64,000 nt of DNA, taken from positions 186,001 through 250,000 of the forward strand of contig CAMRHE010000457.1 of the NCBI GenBank assembly GCA_947044405.1, read 5' to 3'. Positions 1 to 10,421 of the stretch are shown here, piece after piece. This DNA is from Leptodactylus fallax. Its lineage: Eukaryota; Chordata; Amphibia; Anura; Leptodactylidae. The first letter of the stretch is position 1; every line of letters starts with the position of its first letter. The position numbers and the translations under genes were made by a program. The notes under the pieces are model-generated. The model was not told the DNA's origin and did not search any database. It saw only the letters and a program-made list of their open reading frames with translations.

Positions 1-404
1 GTTGTATTTTTTTATGTGACTGTCTTTATATTTAGTGGGAGAGTGAAGAAATCAGGCGATACCTTTTAGAGGCTAACTGAGGATATTTGATAGTAAGCTT
101 TCGAGAGTGCTAGCTCTCTTCATCAGACATGGTGTAATACAAGAAACTTAAAATGCACACTTTTTATACACACAGGTCATGGAGCTTTAAAGAACCTTGG
201 AGTAACAAAATGCAATATAAGTAGAGAAGTTATTTACAACAGGTCAGGAAATAAACAGTCTGGAAAATTTGTGGGGCGTGACGGAGGGATCAGTAATTCT
301 TGCTGCTATCTGTTTGCTATCAGGAGGTGATTTGTGACCCTCACAGCTCATACATAGTGTGACATAAAACTGGCATGAATATTAAGTCCAAAATGCAGAG
401 TTTG
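1..404. repeat. Tail fragment of a tRNA-array unit (copy -1)
   Basis: These bases match the segment beginning near 20,294 in unit A (3' flank of the Penelope-like element, minus strand). At about 405 the match jumps back to the segment upstream of tRNA-Trp (like 18,949), so copy -1 is fused to copy 0 by an internal deletion. It holds no gene, only a hammerhead-like motif at 61-133. Confidence 0.7.
61..133 (-). ncRNA. Hammerhead-ribozyme-like motif of a Penelope-like element
   Basis: On the minus strand CTGATGA (126-120) is followed by a 5-bp helix (118-114 with 107-103, perfect GAGAG/CTCTC, 6-nt loop) and GAAA (102-99). A third helix follows (98-92 with 78-72, six of seven pairs). These are the conserved core and stems II and III of a hammerhead. 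Stem I is weak (only 133-131 with 63-61) and the NUH cleavage triplet is not certain. Penelope-like retroelements are known to carry hammerheads in their terminal repeats, and this copy lies in the 3' flank of one. Other copies are mutated: the core reads CTGTTGA near 2,650 and CTGATAA in units A-C. Activity is not shown. Confidence 0.45.
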
Positions 405-559
405 AAATTTTCTCTGGCAGCTCCATATGACGGAACTATATTGACATTGTTTTATTACAGTTTACTATTTTTACTAAATAAAACACCATTTTCAATAAAC
501 AATATATTATATATCGGCCCAGAAAGAGACTCGAACCTGTTCCTACATGAAGAAAAAGA

Positions 560-631
560 TGACCCCGACGTGATTTGAACACGCAACCTTCTGATCTGGA
601 GTCAGACGCGCTACCGTTGTGCCACGAGGTC
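560..631 (-). tRNA. tRNA-Trp (CCA)
   Basis: 72-nt cloverleaf read on the minus strand. The anticodon loop is CTCCAGA, anticodon CCA, with the B-box GTTCAAATC. It matches the vertebrate nuclear tRNA-Trp pattern from end to end. A T5 run just downstream (genomic aaaaa at 553-557) is a Pol III terminator. One D-stem position differs from the other copies (CACA instead of CGCA) and makes a mismatch, so this copy may be slightly impaired. Confidence 0.9.
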
Positions 632-2294
632 AGCTGATAAGCTACTTTTTTTCTTTTTTGAAATGCTAATATTGAAAAATTGATTCATGACTATTGAAGA
701 AAATTAAACATTTCTAATTTCTGTAGTAAAAACCATTCCACCATGGAACCCATGTGGTAAGTCAGAAGTCCTCTAGAGACCTGTCGTAGAGAGAGCTTAT
801 GGTTATATCACAGCCAGGTGTGGACAATTCTTCTCACCCATAGGGATTCTCCTACTGGTTACAGTAGCACTTGGTCGCTGGCCTCATGTTCGGCTCTCTA
901 AGACATCCTCAGGCCAGAAGTAGGCTTCAAGAACAGGGAATCTTATTTCAGAACCTTAGGGTGATGGCCTCAACATCAGCTACCCTTCAGGTCTACATCC
1001 AGATCTATATCCAACAGGGCCCTCCTTATATGGAGGACACTTTTTATAAAGCTTCAAGTCTCCCCTGAGGAATGAAGAATACAGGCCCAGCAGGGGGCGT
1101 CTCCAGGAAATGGTGAGTAAGGCATAACACAAAGGTGAATCCTAGAAGTGCCTCTTCCCATCTCCACAGGTGGTCATCACCATTCAGCTAAGGTGTAGCT
1201 GGTCAAACCAAGCTGATTGAAGTATCTCCCCTCTTTGTGTTCATTTCCTGGTGTGGCAGCCACAACTAGATACACAATAAGACCAAATTCACATGAAATC
1301 CACTACAATTTATTAAGAATATCAGACCAAAGCTAATTCAGCATAAATCTTAGAAAACACACGCCAGATTTGTAGAACAGGGTTTTCCCATAAACTCTGT
1401 TGACAATCTTAACCAAGGGTGTTGTGGGCTGGAACCAACCCCTGGTCAGAACCAACCCCTAGAACTGGGTCACTCCTTCCCTTCTCACATCTGGGTCTTC
1501 ACTGGCTGTACTATAGCAGACCTCCCAACAGTCCCGGATTCCAGGTCCTGTTCCGCTGTCCTTGACTTCAACTCATCTGAGTCTGGGGGACATTAAACAT
1601 TAATGTTTAAACTGATACACCAGGAGAGGGACTTTATTATATGGGGGCAGTTGGAGGGGAACATTATAATGTGGGGGCATATAATGTTAGAGTGACTGTT
1701 AGGAGCATTATACTGTGTGGGGTTACAAAGAGAAATGGGTGGAGTCAACATATAAGTGGGTGGAGATAAATTTTCCTTTCTGTCCTTTGAAAGTTGGGAG
1801 GTGTGGTATAGTCTATCAGTCCTCATAATGCGGGTAACTAGATGGAACGTGGTAGAGGAAGTGGAGTGACCCAGGGCCTGGTTCTAATCTTGTGACTCAA
1901 ATTACACACCCTGGACAGCCCCTTTAAACAAAACACAGCTCTAATTCACATTACTGGGCTGTCTGTGTAATACAGGTAAGGATGAAACCTCCAGATCAAA
2001 AGATTAATGTTAGTAAGAGATGCGGAGTCTGAGCAGAGGACCTCTATATTAACTGAGAATTCCCTAACAGAGTCTGTGGAAATGGCTTTTCTAAACTAGA
2101 CAAGAATTTTACTATCACAGAAATAATTGTAGACTTTATATTTCATATTGTATTGTGTATTATATGAGTTTCATCTGTTACGTTACATAGTAAAACTATA
2201 TTGTGAACATAACAAAGACAGATGCAATGACAGGAAACAGAAGAGCTAAATATTTGAAATAAAAATGAAATCAAATAAAAAAAAAAAAAGGAGA
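632..2294. other. Non-genic spacer of copy 0
   Basis: No gene is seen. The stretch is unit spacer conserved in D (38,668-40,230). It includes a weak GGGGCATTATA-type repeat near 1,640-1,740 and a Pol III-style poly-A/T run just before tRNA-Gly. The short ORFs have no protein-like composition and are not shared in frame between copies. Confidence 0.6.
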
Positions 2295-2365
2295 TGCATT
2301 GGCCGGGAATCGAACCCGGGCCTCCCGCGTGGCAGGCGAGAATTCTACCACTGAACCACCAATGC
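2295..2365 (-). tRNA. tRNA-Gly (GCC)
   Basis: 71-nt cloverleaf on the minus strand with anticodon GCC in loop CTGCCAC, intact stems (anticodon stem CTCGC/GCGGG, T stem CCGGG/CCCGG) and a GTTCGATTC B-box. A long T run (genomic poly-A at 2,277-2,289) serves as terminator. This is the only fully canonical Gly gene in the window. Confidence 0.93.
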
Positions 2366-2874
2366 TTTTCTGTGTGCATTGTGGTGCTACTATCCCTCCC
2401 TTACCTCTGTTAATTCCTGGTTCTTGACCCCTATACAGTACATTTTATTTTACCCCATAACATATCAATATGTTACTTTTGAATTTGTCACAGGATCTTG
2501 TACTTTTCATGCATCACTCCGCACTATTGTATTTTTTTATGTGACTGTCTTTATATTTAGTGGAAGAGTGAAGAAATCAGGCGATACCTTTTAGAGGCTA
2601 ACTGAGGATATTTGATAGTAAACTTTCGAGAGTGCTAGCTCTCTTCAACAGACATGGTGTAATACAAGAAACTTAAAATTCACACTCTTTATACACACAC
2701 AAGACATGGATCTTCAAAGAGTCTTGGAATAACAAAATGCAATATAGGTAGAGAAGTTATTTACAACAGGTCAGGAAATAAACAGTCTGGAAAACTTGTG
2801 GTGCGTGACGGAGGGATCAGTAATTCCTGCTGTTATCTGTTTGCTATCAGGTGGTGATTTGTGACCCTCACAGT

Positions 2875-3349
2875 TCATACATAGTGTGACATGAAACTGG
2901 CATGAATATTAAGTGCAAATTGCAGAGTTTGAAATTCTTGCATTAACTTATATTCCCATTCCTTTCTCTCCCTCTGCGTCTTAAAATGTCCCATTAAAAC
3001 CACAACCTGCAAATCTTCAATAGAGCGGTCTTCTCCGGAGAAATGTGCGGCCACTGGGAGATCTGTTCTGCTGTTATTAATGGTGGATCTGTGCGAGTTC
3101 ATGCGCTGACTGAGTCTCTGCCCCGTTTTCCCCACATAGAGGCCTGTGGTGGGACATTGCACACACATTATGAGGTACACCACATTGGAAGACCTGCAGG
3201 AAAATGTCCCCCTAATTCTGTGCCCCTGTTGTGACTGTGGGACAGGTACACTGTCAGCGGTGTGGATGTGCCTGCAGGTCTTGCACCTGTTTTGCAGGCA
3301 AGGTGAGGTGCCATTTTGAGTTGGAGCCTTCAGGGCACTCTGGACAATG
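2875..3349 (-). pseudogene. Penelope-like element, truncated GIY-YIG end (copy 0)
   Basis: The minus-strand frame encodes the C-terminal GIY-YIG nuclease module seen whole in units A-C: a VYLIMC segment, then LYVGKTGQRLSQRMNSHR, then the W-E-L tail. The open frame starts at 3,183. Homology to the other copies runs only to about 3,349, where unrelated sequence with a LINE relic begins, so the linker and the whole reverse transcriptase are missing. Confidence 0.75.
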
Positions 3350-3494
3350 GTGAGTATGAATGTTTGTTATTTTTAATCACTTCCCCTGGGCCTCTGATTG
3401 TTATACTCTGGGGTCTGAGGAGACCCTAGAGTATAATAATAGCACCAGCTTGTAACCTGAGAGGGTTGTTTATGATGCATAACAATGGTGGATG

Positions 3495-3965
3495 AATAGT
3501 CTTGGTCTCGTTGGACATGGCCAAGACCTTCAACTCGGTTGGGTGGCATTGCCTATGACAGTGTCTAGACAAATTCAGATTTCCCCCGATTGTATTAAAT
3601 GACCCATCTGCTTTATCATCTGGTGACCTCCTGCAAAGTGATACCCATTAGGGATGCCCCTTATTAACTCTCCTGTATGCATCAGCGATTGGACTCTTGG
3701 TGAGACTTCTTCGACAAACCCTGAAGTGCTAGATCAGATGTGGGGGATGTAGTGTTACCAATAAGTCTATACACAGATGATACGTTGCTTTACCTGGGAG
3801 ACAAAGAGGAGTCACTGACTGTAGTGCTACATACTGAATATATTTTTCGAGTTGCCAACGTGTCCTGACCCACTTCTTCCAGAAGCTTCCCAGTATTTGG
3901 TACGATAAGCAGGCCAGGGTTGGCAGTCACCTGCTTTCTATGCCCTGGGGTGAGGAAGGATGTGA
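3495..3965 (+). pseudogene. LINE (L1-like) reverse transcriptase fragment
   Basis: Conceptual translation of the plus strand gives LDMAKTFNSVGW at about 3,511-3,547 and, after stops and frame changes, a GCPL segment near 3,650 and DDTLLYL near 3,778-3,800. These resemble the fingers, RQGCPLSP and ADDTLLY motifs of L1-type reverse transcriptases. Several stops and frameshifts show a dead fragment. It occupies the place where the other units carry the Penelope-like linker and their following spacer. The clade is not resolved. Confidence 0.6.
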
Positions 3966-4825
3966 CACTCGCTGACTTTAAGATGTGTCATAGGTGGCTC
4001 ACTATGGAAATCCTAAATGTTACTTCTTCTACTTTGTATATCTCCCCAGATCATCTCCTTTATGGTGGTAATAGAGGCACTGTTGGTAGCTGACATGCCC
4101 ATCCTCTCTGGTGACTCTCGTTCTTGTCTCGTGGACAACATATTATAATGTAGGTTTTGACCAATATATGGCTCTTTGGCACAATGCGTTTCTTCCTGAA
4201 CTTTCAAATCTGGTGATACTGGACAACTTTTGATGTGATGGATCTGGTGATACTAGACAACTTTTGATGTGATGGATCTGGTGATACTAGGCAACTTTAG
4301 ACAGAATTGGGCTGGTGGTACTTGCCAACTTTTGATATGATGGGGCTGATGGTCTGGACAAGTTTCAAAATCCTAATATTGCTAAGGTCTGAGGACAAAC
4401 TTAGGCCAGATTCACATGTGCAGCAGATGTCCAGTCAGCACAAATCCAACATAATTCGCCAGGTGAAAAAGTGCTGCAAGCTCTACATTTTTGTCCTCCC
4501 ATTTCAGTAAAAAAAAAAAAACAGACATCCAACGGATTCCTAACAGACATCTGTATAGTCAATAGAATCCCACAAGCTCTGTTTGAGTTTGCTATTTTTG
4601 CAGTCAGTTTTTCCATTCTCCTAGTCCTCACACAGACCTAAAGAACAAACATTAAAGGGGTTTTCTGGACAAAACATATTTAAAAAAAAAAAAAAAAAAA
4701 AAAGGTCAATTAGTGGGTTAATGGGTTAATAAGTGTACCCAAATTCCTTTACCAGTGTTTTGAGTTAATTCTGGGCTTCTCAGGGAGCTCCTGGCATTCT
4801 CTGTTTATTTGTATACATTGGTAGC
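3966..4825. other. Unit-end spacer of copy 0
   Basis: Homologous to 22,350-23,154 of unit A, with a poly-A run (4,682-4,703) and the dispersed amphibian-type motif TTAAAGGGGTTTTCTGGACA. A short tandem of a TGGTGATACT motif lies at about 4,210-4,300. No gene is seen. Confidence 0.6.
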
Positions 4826-4851
4826 TGTAAAGGGAAGTGCTTACCACAAAC

Positions 4852-4894
<43 letters not shown>

Positions 4895-5230
4895 CATTCC
4901 ATTCAGAACTCCTGAGAGAGAGCTATTGTCTGCAGGCTACAAAACCTGTTTTCTAACAGACATCCCGCATGGGCCAGGAAGGCTTTTGTTTAACATAATG
5001 AGATGGAATATGCTAATGAGACCACCATAGTGATGTTAATCAGACCCAGAGATAAGCCACTGAACAAGGAGTCAGATGGGGGAGGTAGGTCATTACCCCT
5101 AGGCCACGGATCAATTTTAAGTGTTAGAGCGCCATCCCAAGACTCATAAGAAGTATTGCATCTAAACTTATATTACAATACCAAGAGCCTGATTGGAGTG
5201 ACAACATCTAGGTGGGCGGAGTTGTGGGCC

Positions 5231-5240
5231 ATATATATAA
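5231..5240 (+). promoter_or_regulatory. TATA box of 5' LTR
   Basis: ATATATATAA lies inside GGGCC...GGGCC about 430 bp before AATAAA, in a place fitting the U3/R border. The same box occurs in the 3' LTR near 16,560-16,569. The transcription start itself is not visible. Confidence 0.5.
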
Positions 5241-5392
5241 TGGGCCAAAAGCCCTCTCTCTCGCTCTTCATCCTCTCTTCACCAGCCCCCATGGATTGAC
5301 CAGCTTCACCTAGACAAGCTCCATATACCACCAGAGCATGCATAATAAGGCTTAAGTATAACTTTCTCACTCTATCCATCTATCCACCCATC

Positions 5393-5439
<47 letters not shown>

Positions 5440-5668
5440 CATCTATCTATCAGTCACCCTCTATTAATCTGTATTACTACTGCTGTGTTCTTTACAGAAA
5501 GGGTCAGTTAGTAACTTGTCAGGGGTTGTGTGTGTGTGTATGTGTGTGTGTATGTAGCGATATCTGTAGGTTTTATATTCACCTGGGTAATTGGGTTCTG
5601 TACTTATTGTATTGCACTGTGTTAATACTGTTTTGTATTATTCTATAACATAGTTCCATCATATTAAT

Positions 5669-5674
5669 AATAAA
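5669..5674 (+). promoter_or_regulatory. LTR polyadenylation signal AATAAA (5' LTR)
   Basis: AATAAA in the context TAATAATAAACG. The same motif is at 16,962-16,967 in the 3' LTR, where it would end proviral transcripts. Confidence 0.6.
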
Positions 5675-5878
5675 CGTATTTTATGATTAATATTGTGGGG
5701 TAAATTATCGTACATGCAAACCAGTCAAGGAAACAGATAAGTAGATATACCTAAGGAGAAAGGAGGGAAATTGGTGAATATTAATTAGTAGTAACACCCA
5801 GATCTCTCATACCTAATGGTGAAACAAGTCAAAAGTGATGAACAGTAATTATTAAGATTCATCATCCCCTTAACATAA

Positions 5879-5896
5879 TGGCGAGCCGGCCCGTAC
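5879..5896 (+). other. Primer binding site, tRNA-Arg type
   Basis: It begins with TGG three bases after the LTR. The first 13 nt differ at one position from the complement of the 3' end (with CCA) of vertebrate tRNA-Arg(ACG); the remaining five agree poorly. Other tRNAs I compared (Ile, Tyr, Ser, Trp, Pro-like) fit worse. An arginine primer is known for snakehead retrovirus. The assignment is from memory of tRNA ends, so moderately sure. Confidence 0.6.
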
Positions 5897-6288
5897 TGTT
5901 TTAATATTTTTGCGTGTTGTCTTCTGGCAAAACTGTGTTATACCGTGAACTATCAAGTGGAGGGGCGTGGACAGGTAACATTGGTACACACTGAAGTGTT
6001 GCGTTACGCTGTATGCCCAGATTGAAGTTTGCACGGCTAACCCAGTTTGCTTAAAGCTTCACTTAAAATAATTAATAACAGTGAACCTATCGTTTATTTG
6101 TATTTATCTGAAGGTATTAACAATTGTCTGTTTCCTCCACAAACAACTTGCTGGGAGACTAAGAAATCCATTTGTGTCTCTGTAATATCAAAGTCAAGGT
6201 TCTTCAGGAGAAGTCCAGCTGGTCGGGAAAAGGCTTTCCGGTACGAAAAGGATACTTTTTCAAGCAGCAAAAGACAAGTAGGAAGACA
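5897..6288 (+). other. ERV leader (5' untranslated region)
   Basis: About 390 bp between primer site and gag. It would hold the packaging signal, though none is recognisable. CAGGTAACA near 5,969-5,977 is a candidate splice donor for env mRNA. A short open frame (6,047-6,295) overlaps it and has no recognisable domain. Confidence 0.5.
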
Positions 6289-6903
6289 ATGGTGACCAAG
6301 ATCACAGCAGGAAAAGTAAGTATGGATTTCTCAACATTAAAACACCTAGCTAAACACAGTACATTCAACCCAGTACCACCCACAACCTATAAATCAGGAG
6401 AAATGTTGTGGTCTGCTTTGCTGGATCAGGCCTATGCTCATGATAAAAACTGTATTAGTAAACGGACAGTTTTTAACAAAACTTCCAAAAGATTACAAAT
6501 GTTAGCAAAACTTGTGTATACTTTTGAAGATTCCATCTGGGAACCAGAGCATGCTGAGATCCTAGCAAACATGAAAGGGACAGTGGAGCGAGCTAACAAT
6601 GCAAACTCCCACTGTCATTGTTGTGTAGACAATGTCAAGCAGATTCACATGTTAGAAACTCAATTGAAAGATGAGGCACTTTGTATAATTGAGAGAGGAA
6701 AGGAGATTTGTGTGTTGGAATCCAAACTCTCTGACAAAGAGAATTATTATTCTGACATGGACAAAGAACTCCTTCGATTATACACTGAGAACAATCAGTT
6801 TAGAAGTAAAATTACTTCCACAGAAGCAATGTTAGTGACACTAAGAGAGGATCAAGTGGCAAAGTCACAAATCATTGCGAATTTGCAGCAGATCATTCTC
6901 TGA
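6289..6903 (+). pseudogene. gag: gag, N-terminal part (matrix with coiled coil)
   Basis: The start at 6,289 (GACAATGG, good Kozak context) is preferred over the upstream in-frame ATG at 6,172 because the sequence from here reads as a compact acidic/basic protein. Residues about 110-200 form a clear coiled coil rich in L, E, K and Q in heptads. A long coiled coil in the Gag N-terminus is described for snakehead and foamy-type viruses. The frame runs into TGA at 6,901. The rest of Gag continues in a different frame from about 6,875, so a one-base-type indel near 6,875-6,903 breaks the gene. A GTAAGT motif at about 6,316-6,322 may be a splice donor. Confidence 0.8.
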
Positions 6904-8224
6904 CTTGTCACGGCCTAGTACTAACAGCACGGTACCCTTGCCAACTAAACAGATTTGTGTCTCAGGAATGGCACAGGAGGGGACTGGGGCGATCAGACCC
7001 ACGGCTCCTGCGGATCAGAGATCCATTAGTCCATTTTGTGATACTAGGAGTCCAGTGGAGCGTGCACTACAATTCTCTCCAACAACTTTGGAGAGGAGAG
7101 ACAGCAGACGCCTCCATGGACAGGACTCAAATTGGGGACTAAGTAGTGGATGGGAAACTGTACATACGGCTTCCAACCTACCTACACGTCCTGAAAGGTC
7201 AGTGGAATTTTATCCTAGCCATAACAACCTGGAAAAGATAAATTTCCTGTTACGGATCTGCAAAGAGATCCCTAAGTATGACCCTAATACAGATCCATTT
7301 ACAGCCGGTGATATGTTTGAAGGACATTGCAGGAAATATTCTGTGCTTCCAGAATATCGTATGGAGCTGTTTAAATTGTGGTTGCCTACACACCTCAACC
7401 AAAGGTATGAGGCAACAAAGAGAACAAGTCCCAAAAATGGCCTATTTTATGATGAGGAAGAACGCCTTTCAATACTCATGAAACTGGCAACAGGACATTG
7501 GGATGTTACTCCAGAAATCCTGACAAAATTCAAACCCACCTTACAGGACGAACCTTCGTCCCTCTGTGGTCGGTTTGAAGCAATGTACAGGAAGATCACA
7601 AAGGATCAAGGTATAGGAGTCCCACAAGGCATGGTTCGCATGTTTGTGTACAAATTCCCATACCTTGACACCGCAATTCGGCTAAGTGCAGCAAGGGAGC
7701 CAACGCTCACTGATGCAGCCATGATTATTGAACAGTATAGACAAGATCTACTGCGCAATAAAAAGTCTGTGAAAATCAGGGAGCGTGGAAAGGTCCATGT
7801 CAAATCACAAGATGAACGTGGACACCACACTAAGCCACACATGTCTGTCTACCCCACAGCAACTCCAACAGAAAAGATGGGAGACATACAATGCTTTCTG
7901 TGTTCACAGGTTGGACACATTAAAAGAAACTGTCCTCAAGTAGTTCGCAATCGTACAAACCCAGAGAAAAATGGCAATAATAATGGTTTCAAGATGAAGC
8001 CTAATTACGCCAAACAAATTGGGAAACAGACAGATAGCAATCAGGGACATTTGCCAGAACAGGCACTGAAACATGTGGCACTTGTAAATGCTCCTGATAG
8101 ACCAGAGGATAGAACATTAGGTGTAGAACATCATAAGTCTGCACAGAATGTTAAAACTCAGCAACCACAAGTGGCAGTATGTACCTCAGAGGTACCTACT
8201 GAGAATCTGGTGCAGATTGACTGA
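6875..8224 (+). pseudogene. gag: gag, C-terminal part (late domain, capsid, nucleocapsid)
   Basis: This open frame continues Gag in another phase than the N-terminal part, so its true start is the frameshift and not the first Met. A PTAP late-domain motif is encoded at 6,998-7,009, capsid-like sequence follows (FYPSHNN region, about residues 109-290), and one CCHC zinc knuckle (C-X2-C-X4-H-X4-C, CFLCSQVGHIKRNC) lies near 7,891-7,932. The frame ends at TGA (8,222-8,224), followed by CGG. The protease-pol frame continues in the same phase directly after, which is the arrangement used for stop-codon readthrough in gamma- and epsilonretroviruses. Confidence 0.85.
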
Positions 8225-8230
8225 CGGTCA
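8222..8230 (+). other. gag-pol stop with readthrough-type context (TGA CGG)
   Basis: The single in-frame TGA between gag and pro-pol is followed by CGG. UGA-CGG is a known leaky context in some viral readthrough signals. No structural element downstream was confirmed by eye. Confidence 0.5.
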
Positions 8231-9799
8231 AGGATCCCTAAAGATCTGGCTCCAATATGTCACATCATACTGGATTCTTCAGGGAGACCCCACATTAAAG
8301 CCAGAATAAAAGACCACGATACCAAGATCATGCTCGACACTGGAGCAGAAATTTCTATTACCAATGTCAAACATGATCTATACCCCAACAGCCCTCAGTG
8401 TATGGTGATCGGATTTGATCACCAACAAGGGGGGGTGAGAGCCCACAGGATAGATGAAGTTCTAGTTGAGCTTGACAGAAATAGGACCTTGAAGATCCCA
8501 ATGTGGTATTACCCTGGTACTGATAACATCATCGGTACCGATGTAATGACACAAAATGGATGGATAATCGATTTGGCAAACTGTATTGTTTGGAGGGGTC
8601 CAAGACGATCAAAGGTGTATGTCATACAGCACCAATGTCTGGGACCACCCCTACCAGCAATTGAGAATTCTTCCAATGTGCTGGAACACAAATGGCCAGA
8701 GTTCTCACACAACATAGACCTTGAACCTATTGTGTTCGAATATCCAGACTTGTGGGCTCAAAGCAAAAATGATTGTGGAAGAATGGTTGGCGTTCAGGTG
8801 GACATACAAGGGCCAGACCCTCCACCTCAGCGTCAATACCGCTTTCCGCCTGAGGCAACACAATCAATTCTAGAGACAGTCCAAGACCTGGAAGTAAGGG
8901 GTGTGGTCATAGAGGGTAATTCAAAGTGCAATAATCCTTTATGGCCTGTGAAAAAGAAGGGTGCAGGTGTTGAAACTACATGGAGGCTTACAATAGACCT
9001 TCGCATCCTTAATAAGTACACCCCCATGTCTGCACCTGTGGTCGCACAGACTCCCGACATAATGGCAAGGGTAAGCGGCAAAAGTCGTATATTCTCAACC
9101 ATCGATGTCGCCAATGGATTCTTTTCCATCAAACTGACAGAGAGCTGCAGGTACAAGTTCGCCTTCACAGTGGGTAACAAGCAGTATATGTTCTGTGTAC
9201 TGCCCCAGGGGTTTCACAGTAGTCCTACATATTTTCACCAGGCATTAGCGGCTGTATTAAGTGTGTTCTCACGGCCAGAATGTCTGCTGCAATATGTAGA
9301 TGACCTTCTCCTTCACACAGAAACCATGGAAGACCATCTGGTTCTGTTGAAGGAACTGTTGGGACTCCTGGCCCAGGCTGGACTCAAGCTCAGCCCTCAT
9401 AAGGCAAACTTGGCTAGGACAGAAGTCACCTTCCTTGGTGTCCAGATTTCATATGGAGCCAAGGGCATCCTGGCTGCCCGTGTGGAAGCCATGGTGAAGA
9501 TACCCAGGCCAGACTCTCTACAGAACTTACGCAAGTTCCTAGGAGTAGCCAACTTCATGAGGGAGTTCATAGAGGATTTTGCTGTCAAAGCAAAACCACT
9601 CTATGAACTTCTTAGAGGGGAACAGCCTTCTCTGAAGGACTGGTCAGAGACACAGGAAGAGGCCTTTTCAACTCTGAAAAGAGATCTCTCATCCGTCCCA
9701 GTCCTAGCCACCCCCTCACCCAGAAGGAAAACTGGCCATACAAGCCCATGCTGGCGCAGAGTCTATTTCTACGGTCCTTCTTCAAAAGATAGGATCTGA
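8225..9799 (+). pseudogene. pol: pro-pol, protease and reverse transcriptase part
   Basis: In phase with gag after the TGA. The aspartic protease has the DTGA active site (8,336-8,347) and a downstream IIGTD flap/core motif. The reverse transcriptase follows with TIDLRILN, LPQGFHSSP and the catalytic YVDD (9,293-9,304), then thumb sequence (FLGVQISY, LRKFLGVANFMREFI). After about 9,715 the frame becomes unlike Pol and ends at TGA 9,797. The connection domain continues in the frame used by the next fragment, so one indel lies around 9,715-9,790. Apart from this the catalytic residues are intact. Confidence 0.9.
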
Positions 9800-10421
9800 G
9801 TATAGACCTCTAGGGTACTTCTCCAGGCTCCTTTCACCCGTTGAAAGGGGTTTTGATGAATGTGCTAAACAACTGACAGCCATACACTATGCGGTTAAAG
9901 CTACCGAGCATATTGTGGGTTTCAGGCCCCTCACTGTACAGACTCCACATTCCCCGCTGGCACTCTTGCTTCGAGATACACTCCCTGGAGTCTCACAACA
10001 GAGATTTGGGAAGTGGATCATGGAGCTGAGTGGGCGAAATCTGACAGTGGACCACAAAGCAAAATATGTTCTCTCCCAGTTGTTAAATATGACAGGGATA
10101 GAACATGATTGTGGTCAACTAACGCAGGTCACTGATCCCCAGCTATTCAGGATGACCACTAATCCTGATGACAGAGTCATCTTTGTTGATGGCTCTCGAT
10201 TCTGCTTGAACGGAACCTACATGACAAGATTTGCAGTGCTGGATGAGACCATGGGTACTCAGAAGCTGGTAAGGTTGCCTGGTCACATGTCAGCACAACG
10301 GGCTGAACTGGAGGCCGTCAGAGAAGCCCTTCTCATTCAGCCTCCAGGGAATCGTACTATATATAGCGACAGCTCATATGTAGTCCGATCTCTCACTTTG
10401 CATCTGGACACTTGGAAATGA
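9791..10421 (+). pseudogene. pol: pol, connection and RNase H part
   Basis: Continues Pol in a different phase from the RT part. The region from about 9,798 encodes the conserved YFSRLLSPVERG segment of the RT-RNase H connection. RNase H follows with DGSR (first catalytic Asp, near 10,187), AELEAVREAL (Glu) and YSDSSYVV (Asp). It is interrupted by TGA at 10,419-10,421, just before a GFV segment, in the same phase as the next fragment. This is a nonsense change within the domain and not a frame change. Confidence 0.85.

Larger units (their letters stand above)
405..4825. repeat. tRNA-array unit copy 0 (left, diverged, cut by ERV)
   Basis: This segment is homologous to units A-D from just upstream of tRNA-Trp to the unit end. 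It carries tRNA-Trp, tRNA-Gly, a truncated Penelope-like 3' end and a LINE relic. It keeps about 760 bp (roughly 1,065-1,835) that is absent from A-C but present in D (39,095-39,905). It stops at 4,825, where the retroviral LTR begins; the unit sequence resumes after the provirus at 17,169. Confidence 0.75.
4826..5875 (+). repeat. ERV 5' LTR
   Basis: 1,050 bp, starting TGTAAAGG and ending CTTAACA. It contains a (TA)n run at 4,855-4,889, a TATA-like box at 5,231-5,240, an ATCT microsatellite near 5,394-5,450 and AATAAA at 5,669-5,674. The 3' LTR matches it apart from about ten substitutions and microsatellite or short indel differences. Confidence 0.95.

Noticed and set aside
5889..5899. Primer site of tRNA-Ile type (GGCCCGTAC)
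   Set aside because: The matching bases do not directly follow a TGG and the next bases disagree. The Arg-type match starting at TGG 5,879 is better.
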